From positions 1 through 7,442 of the forward strand of contig JAJNBR010000137.1 of assembly GCA_021156265.1 (NCBI GenBank): a DNA stretch of 7,442 bases. The letters are read 5' to 3'. Each line of letters starts with the position of its first letter. The first letter of the stretch is position 1. The notes under the pieces were generated by a model. The model made no database searches. It saw nothing but the letters and a program-made list of their open reading frames with translations, and had not been told where the DNA came from. The translations under genes and the position numbers were made by a program. This document shows positions 4,486-7,442 of the stretch, in pieces. The DNA comes from Flavipsychrobacter sp. Its GTDB lineage: Bacteria; Bacteroidota; Bacteroidia; Chitinophagales; Chitinophagaceae.

Positions 4486-5661
4486 ATGCAGACAGCGTAC
4501 ATCATAGCAGGATACAGAACGGCGGTAGGTAAGGCAAAGCGCGGAGGTTTTCGTTTTTACAGGCCCGACGACCTGGCCATAGACGTAATAAAAGGATTGC
4601 TGGCAAGCGTTCCTCAGCTAGACCCAAAACTTGTGGACGATGTGATAGTGGGTAATGCGGTTCCCGAGGCTGAACAAGGTTTACAGGTTGGCCGCATCAT
4701 AGCCAACCGCGCAGTCGGCGAATGGGCTCCCGGTGTTACAGTGAACCGTTATTGCGCTTCAGGGTTGGAAACGATAGCTATGGCTACTGCTAAAATACAG
4801 TCCGGCTATGCTGAATGCATCATCGCAGGCGGTACAGAAAGTATGAGCCTTGTACCCACAGCAGGCTGGCGTACCATGCCAAACTATGAAATATCGAAAG
4901 ATGCACCAGACTACTACCTGAGCATGGGTCTGACCGCAGAACAGGTAGCTAGTGACTATAAAGTATCGAGGCAAGACCAGGATGAGTTTGCTTATCGTTC
5001 ACATCAAAGAGCTATCAAGGCAATAGAAAGCGGATATTTTAAAGAAGGTATTCTGCCTATAAAAGTGAAAGAAGTTACGCTCAACGAAAAGAACAAAAGA
5101 GTAGAACGTGAGTTTGTAGTAGAAACAGACGAAGGACCGCGTGCTGACACGTCGCTGGAAGTGTTGGCCAAGCTCCCCGCTGTGTTTGCCCAGGGCGGTT
5201 CGGTGACGGCAGGTAATTCTTCGCAGACATCAGACGGTGCTGCATTCGTAATCGTGATGAGTGAAAAACTGATGAAACAACTCGGTCTCCAACCTTGGGG
5301 CAGGTTGGTGAATTGTGCGGTAGCCGGCGTTGATCCGCGTATTATGGGTATCGGTCCTGTAGCTGCAGTGCCTAAAGTATTAAGGCAAGCCGGTTTGAAC
5401 CTCGACCAGGTCGATCTTGTAGAGCTGAACGAGGCGTTCGCGTCTCAATCGATAGCGGTCATTCGCGAACTCGGACTCGATCCAGATACCGTCAACATTA
5501 ATGGCGGTGCAATCGCGTTAGGCCATCCGCTCGGTTGCAGTGGCGCTAAGCTAACTATCCAGTTGCTTCACGACATGAAAAGACTCAATAAAAAATACGG
5601 CATGGTGACGGCGTGCGTTGGTGGTGGGCAGGGAATTGCCGGTATCATTGAAAAACTGTAA
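4486..5661 (+). CDS. 3-ketoacyl-CoA thiolase / acetyl-CoA C-acyltransferase
   Basis: Thiolases split 3-ketoacyl-CoA with CoA into acetyl-CoA and a shortened acyl-CoA, the last step of β-oxidation. From ATG 4486 the protein is 391 residues, the normal length. An in-frame TTG at 4456 would add ten unconserved residues, whereas MQTAYIIAGYRTAVGKA starts where the family does. Catalytic residues are the nucleophile Cys90 in NRYCASGLE, His347 in GHPLGCSGA (346-354) and Cys377 in ACVGGGQG (376-383). NEAFA (315-319) and the substrate loop TAGNSSQTSDGAA (241-253) are intact. The SSQ loop and overall type favour a degradative, FadA-like enzyme over an acetoacetyl-CoA thiolase, but chain length cannot be read from the sequence. 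No hydroxyacyl-CoA dehydrogenase partner is adjacent. No terminator follows, so transcription may continue into the gene at 5711. Confidence 0.93.
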   Translation: MQTAYIIAGYRTAVGKAKRGGFRFYRPDDLAIDVIKGLLASVPQLDPKLVDDVIVGNAVPEAEQGLQVGRIIANRAVGEWAPGVTVNRYCASGLETIAMATAKIQSGYAECIIAGGTESMSLVPTAGWRTMPNYEISKDAPDYYLSMGLTAEQVASDYKVSRQDQDEFAYRSHQRAIKAIESGYFKEGILPIKVKEVTLNEKNKRVEREFVVETDEGPRADTSLEVLAKLPAVFAQGGSVTAGNSSQTSDGAAFVIVMSEKLMKQLGLQPWGRLVNCAVAGVDPRIMGIGPVAAVPKVLRQAGLNLDQVDLVELNEAFASQSIAVIRELGLDPDTVNINGGAIALGHPLGCSGAKLTIQLLHDMKRLNKKYGMVTACVGGGQGIAGIIEKL

Positions 5662-5710
5662 GAAATGAGATAAACTACATTCGCCGACATAGACCAAACA
5701 CCATATCACC

Positions 5711-6526
5711 ATGAAACGACTTGCACTGGCGGCAATCCTATTGCTGCATGTTCCCATGTATCTGCACGCGCAGATCTTCCGCAATATTCTTCACAACGGC
5801 TTTTATCTTCAATGGGGTTATAACCGGGACCATTATTCGAAAAGCGATATGCGTTTCAGTAATGGAGATAAATACGATTTTACCCTTCACAATGTGGAAG
5901 CGAAAGACGAGCCCGATTTCCAGGCATTTTTTGATGCGCCGATGGAAGTGACGATCCCGCAAAATAGCGCCCGTTTGGGGTTCTACGTGAATGAAAAAAG
6001 AACGCATGCAATTGAGCTCAATTTTGACCATGCGAAATATGTGATGGTAGACGGTCAGAAGCTACGGATGACCAGTAACAACGGCGCCCCTGTCGATGTT
6101 GACACCATTGTCACTCGCGATTTTATACATGTGGAACATACCGACGGTGCGAATTTTCTCATGCTTAATTACGTGGGGCAGGCGCCGGTTGCGGCTTACA
6201 GAAGTTTGAAGTTGAATGCTGTGTGGAAAGCAGGGGCCGGCATTGTCATTCCGAGGTCTGAAGTTATCCTGATGGGCAAACGGCTCGACAATCGCTACCA
6301 TGTGGCAGGATACGTAGCCGGGGTCGAGGGCGGCTTCAGGCTCTATTTTGTTAAATGGCTGTTTTTTGAAGGCGGTGTAAAGGGCGGTTTTGCCAACTAC
6401 CTGGATGCTTTGGCGCTGGAAGGCGGTCGCATAAGTCACAGCTTCTATTTTGCCGAAGTGATGGGTCTATTGGGAGTAGAGTTAAGCTTCAAACGGAAAA
6501 AAACTGAAGTAGAGGCTGAGAAGTAG
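5711..6526 (+). CDS. Exported protein of unknown function, probable outer-membrane β-barrel
   Basis: I cannot assign a function. The 271-residue protein begins with a signal peptide: MKR, a hydrophobic core, and a signal peptidase I site LHA-Q with cleavage after Ala20. The mature part is rich in alternating aromatic/hydrophobic and polar residues and in glycine, as in β-barrels. The stretch about 185-245 (KLNAVWKAGAGIV, then YVAGVEGGFRLYFVKWLFFEGGVKGGF) looks like successive transmembrane strands, and GLLGVELSF (252-260) looks like a closing strand. EHTDGANFLMLN (143-154) and NRDHYSKSDMRF (38-49) look like family motifs that I recall from Bacteroidota hypothetical proteins, without certainty. 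Residues after F260 form a charged tail KRKKTEVEAEK that is encoded in the overlap with the convergent DUF2490 gene. The start follows the thiolase stop by 49 nt; no Shine-Dalgarno is seen. Confidence 0.8.
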   Translation: MKRLALAAILLLHVPMYLHAQIFRNILHNGFYLQWGYNRDHYSKSDMRFSNGDKYDFTLHNVEAKDEPDFQAFFDAPMEVTIPQNSARLGFYVNEKRTHAIELNFDHAKYVMVDGQKLRMTSNNGAPVDVDTIVTRDFIHVEHTDGANFLMLNYVGQAPVAAYRSLKLNAVWKAGAGIVIPRSEVILMGKRLDNRYHVAGYVAGVEGGFRLYFVKWLFFEGGVKGGFANYLDALALEGGRISHSFYFAEVMGLLGVELSFKRKKTEVEAEK

Positions 6527-7249
6527 TCCGTGGTTGTATTGAAACACCTCGTGACCTGATACGAGGCCACCTTGTTGCACGGTTTGGTTGAAGTAACCTC
6601 CTTCCAGCCTGAATTTTTTATTGAATTGATAACCTGCCAGCAAGCCGATACGGTTCTGGTCGAAGATATTCTGGTTCACATTTTTGCCAAATCCGATAAA
6701 GATCTCATCAAAGCCGACGGCATACCAGGTGTTATCGCCAAGAGTTTTATTATTGAGTGGCACTGTAGCACGTAGCTGGTACCTGAAACGGTTGACATAT
6801 GTCCAATCTGATACTTCATATTCTGGAGCTGCCTGGTCTATCTTGCCTAGGAAACGCTGTTCGAGGCGCATGCGGTGGTTGAGCCCTACGCGACCAATTG
6901 CATCATTCCAGACAAACTGCTCAAAAATGCGGTGCTCCGGTATAGTATACCGTCCCGCGGGATAATCGCCATAGGGATAAGTAATGATGTAGCCATAGCC
7001 TAGCAATGCGCTTAGGCCATTTTTAAAATGATATTGCACACCTGTGCGGGCTAAGGACTGTTGCCAGTCAGTGATGAAATTTTCGCGGCGCCATTGATAT
7101 TCCAGCCAGAGAGATGTTTTTTTTGAAAGATGTATGGTGTTTAGTGATGAATACCAACCTACAGCATTTACATCACTAATTCGCTGTGCGCTTGCAGTAT
7201 TAGCAAATAATTGTATGGATACTAGCAGTATAATGATCCTCGGCAACAT
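6482..7249 (-). CDS. DUF2490 family outer-membrane protein
   Basis: The 255-residue protein fits the DUF2490 family, found mostly in Bacteroidota and Proteobacteria and predicted to form outer-membrane β-barrels of unknown function. The signal peptide is MLPRIIILLVSIQLFANTASA with cleavage after Ala21 (ASA-Q). Family landmarks in order are GWYSSLNTIHLSKKTSLWLEYQWRR (31-55), the GYGY strand (84-87), EHRIFEQ (105-111), HRMRLEQR (125-132), FRYQLR (155-160), the DE pair (181-182), FDQNR (196-200) and LEGGYFNQ (215-222). The last strand GLLLSLYFSFFPF ends near the C-terminus, as expected for BAM-dependent barrels. Its 3' end overlaps the convergent gene by 45 nt. Upstream it is divergent from the partial gene at 7321, with a 71-nt spacer. 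No clear promoter or Shine-Dalgarno is visible for it. Confidence 0.88.
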   Translation of the reverse strand: MLPRIIILLVSIQLFANTASAQRISDVNAVGWYSSLNTIHLSKKTSLWLEYQWRRENFITDWQQSLARTGVQYHFKNGLSALLGYGYIITYPYGDYPAGRYTIPEHRIFEQFVWNDAIGRVGLNHRMRLEQRFLGKIDQAAPEYEVSDWTYVNRFRYQLRATVPLNNKTLGDNTWYAVGFDEIFIGFGKNVNQNIFDQNRIGLLAGYQFNKKFRLEGGYFNQTVQQGGLVSGHEVFQYNHGLLLSLYFSFFPFEA

Positions 7250-7288
7250 GATACGTGTTTAAAAATGATTTCCCTGATCTTTTCAGCC

Positions 7289-7296
7289 TATCTTTG
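7289..7296 (+). promoter_or_regulatory. Candidate -7 element TATCTTTG for the partial gene at 7321
   Basis: TATCTTTG matches TAnnTTTG and lies 24 nt before the TTG start at 7321. It supports a gene starting there even though no ATG is present. No TTTG is at the -33 distance. Confidence 0.45.
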
Positions 7297-7320
7297 CAAT
7301 TCGGATCGCAAGATAATTTG

Positions 7321-7442
7321 TTGAAGCGAATTCTACATACCGTTCTCTCTTTATGGCTGGCAGCATTGCTTGTCTTCGGCGGCGCGCCCAAGGAGTTCAT
7401 TCACCTGTTTGCCGACCATAAGGATACCACACATTGCAACGG
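7321..7442 (+). CDS. N-terminal part of a small exported or membrane protein (TTG start, cut by window edge)
   Basis: Reading from TTG 7321 gives 40 codons open to the window end: MKRILHTVLSLWLAALLVFG, then GAPKEFIHLFADHKDTTHCN. The first 20 residues form a positively charged start plus hydrophobic segment, a signal peptide or membrane anchor. The next part is rich in His, Asp and Lys and has a Cys. It reminds me of short Bacteroidota proteins with KEFIHLF-like and His-rich motifs whose function is unknown; metal binding is only a guess. There is no ATG nearby: the frame is open back to 7252, but the upstream codons look non-coding and include the -7 box at 7289-7296. TTG at 7318 is an alternative start. 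It is divergent from the DUF2490 gene. Confidence 0.6.
   Translation, partial: MKRILHTVLSLWLAALLVFGGAPKEFIHLFADHKDTTHCN

Overview
The window looks like ordinary chromosome from a Bacteroidota bacterium, probably of the Chitinophagaceae type. The evidence is the style of RecA, S12, S7 and the thiolase, the presence of a DUF2490 outer-membrane protein, start codons that mostly lack Shine-Dalgarno sequences, and several matches to the Bacteroidota promoter element TAnnTTTG. The assignment rests on recognition and promoter style; no search was run.

Layout. Bases 1-563 (minus) hold the first half of recA, cut by the window edge. Its upstream region carries a 14-bp palindrome that looks like a LexA operator. 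Bases 883-1765 (minus) are rpsL-rpsG, transcribed from a textbook Bacteroidota promoter at 1796-1826 and closed by a strong terminator at 829-861. The usual next gene, fusA, is absent. A four-run G-rich tract able to form a G-quadruplex lies behind the rpsL promoter at 1885-1914. Bases 2082-2714 (minus) are a PaiB-like FMN-binding protein, divergent from anmK (2813-3913, plus), the anhydro-N-acetylmuramic acid kinase of cell-wall recycling. anmK converges on a small CoA-binding Rossmann protein (3975-4337, minus), with a hairpin terminator between them. A 3-ketoacyl-CoA thiolase (4486-5661, plus) is followed 49 nt later by an exported, probably outer-membrane, protein of unknown function (5711-6526, plus). 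That gene runs 45 nt into the 3' end of a convergent DUF2490 gene (6482-7249, minus). The window ends in the first 40 codons of a plus-strand gene that starts with TTG at 7321 and encodes a short membrane or exported protein.

Together the genes cover DNA repair, translation, wall recycling, fatty-acid breakdown and envelope proteins. Apart from rpsL-rpsG, and possibly the thiolase with the gene after it, each appears to be its own transcription unit. I see no mobile element, CRISPR array, tRNA, rRNA or defence system. I found no novel multi-gene system. The most interesting signals are regulatory: the palindrome at recA, the G-quadruplex motif upstream of rpsL, -7 boxes lying almost on the start codons of paiB and anmK, and the overlapping convergent gene ends.
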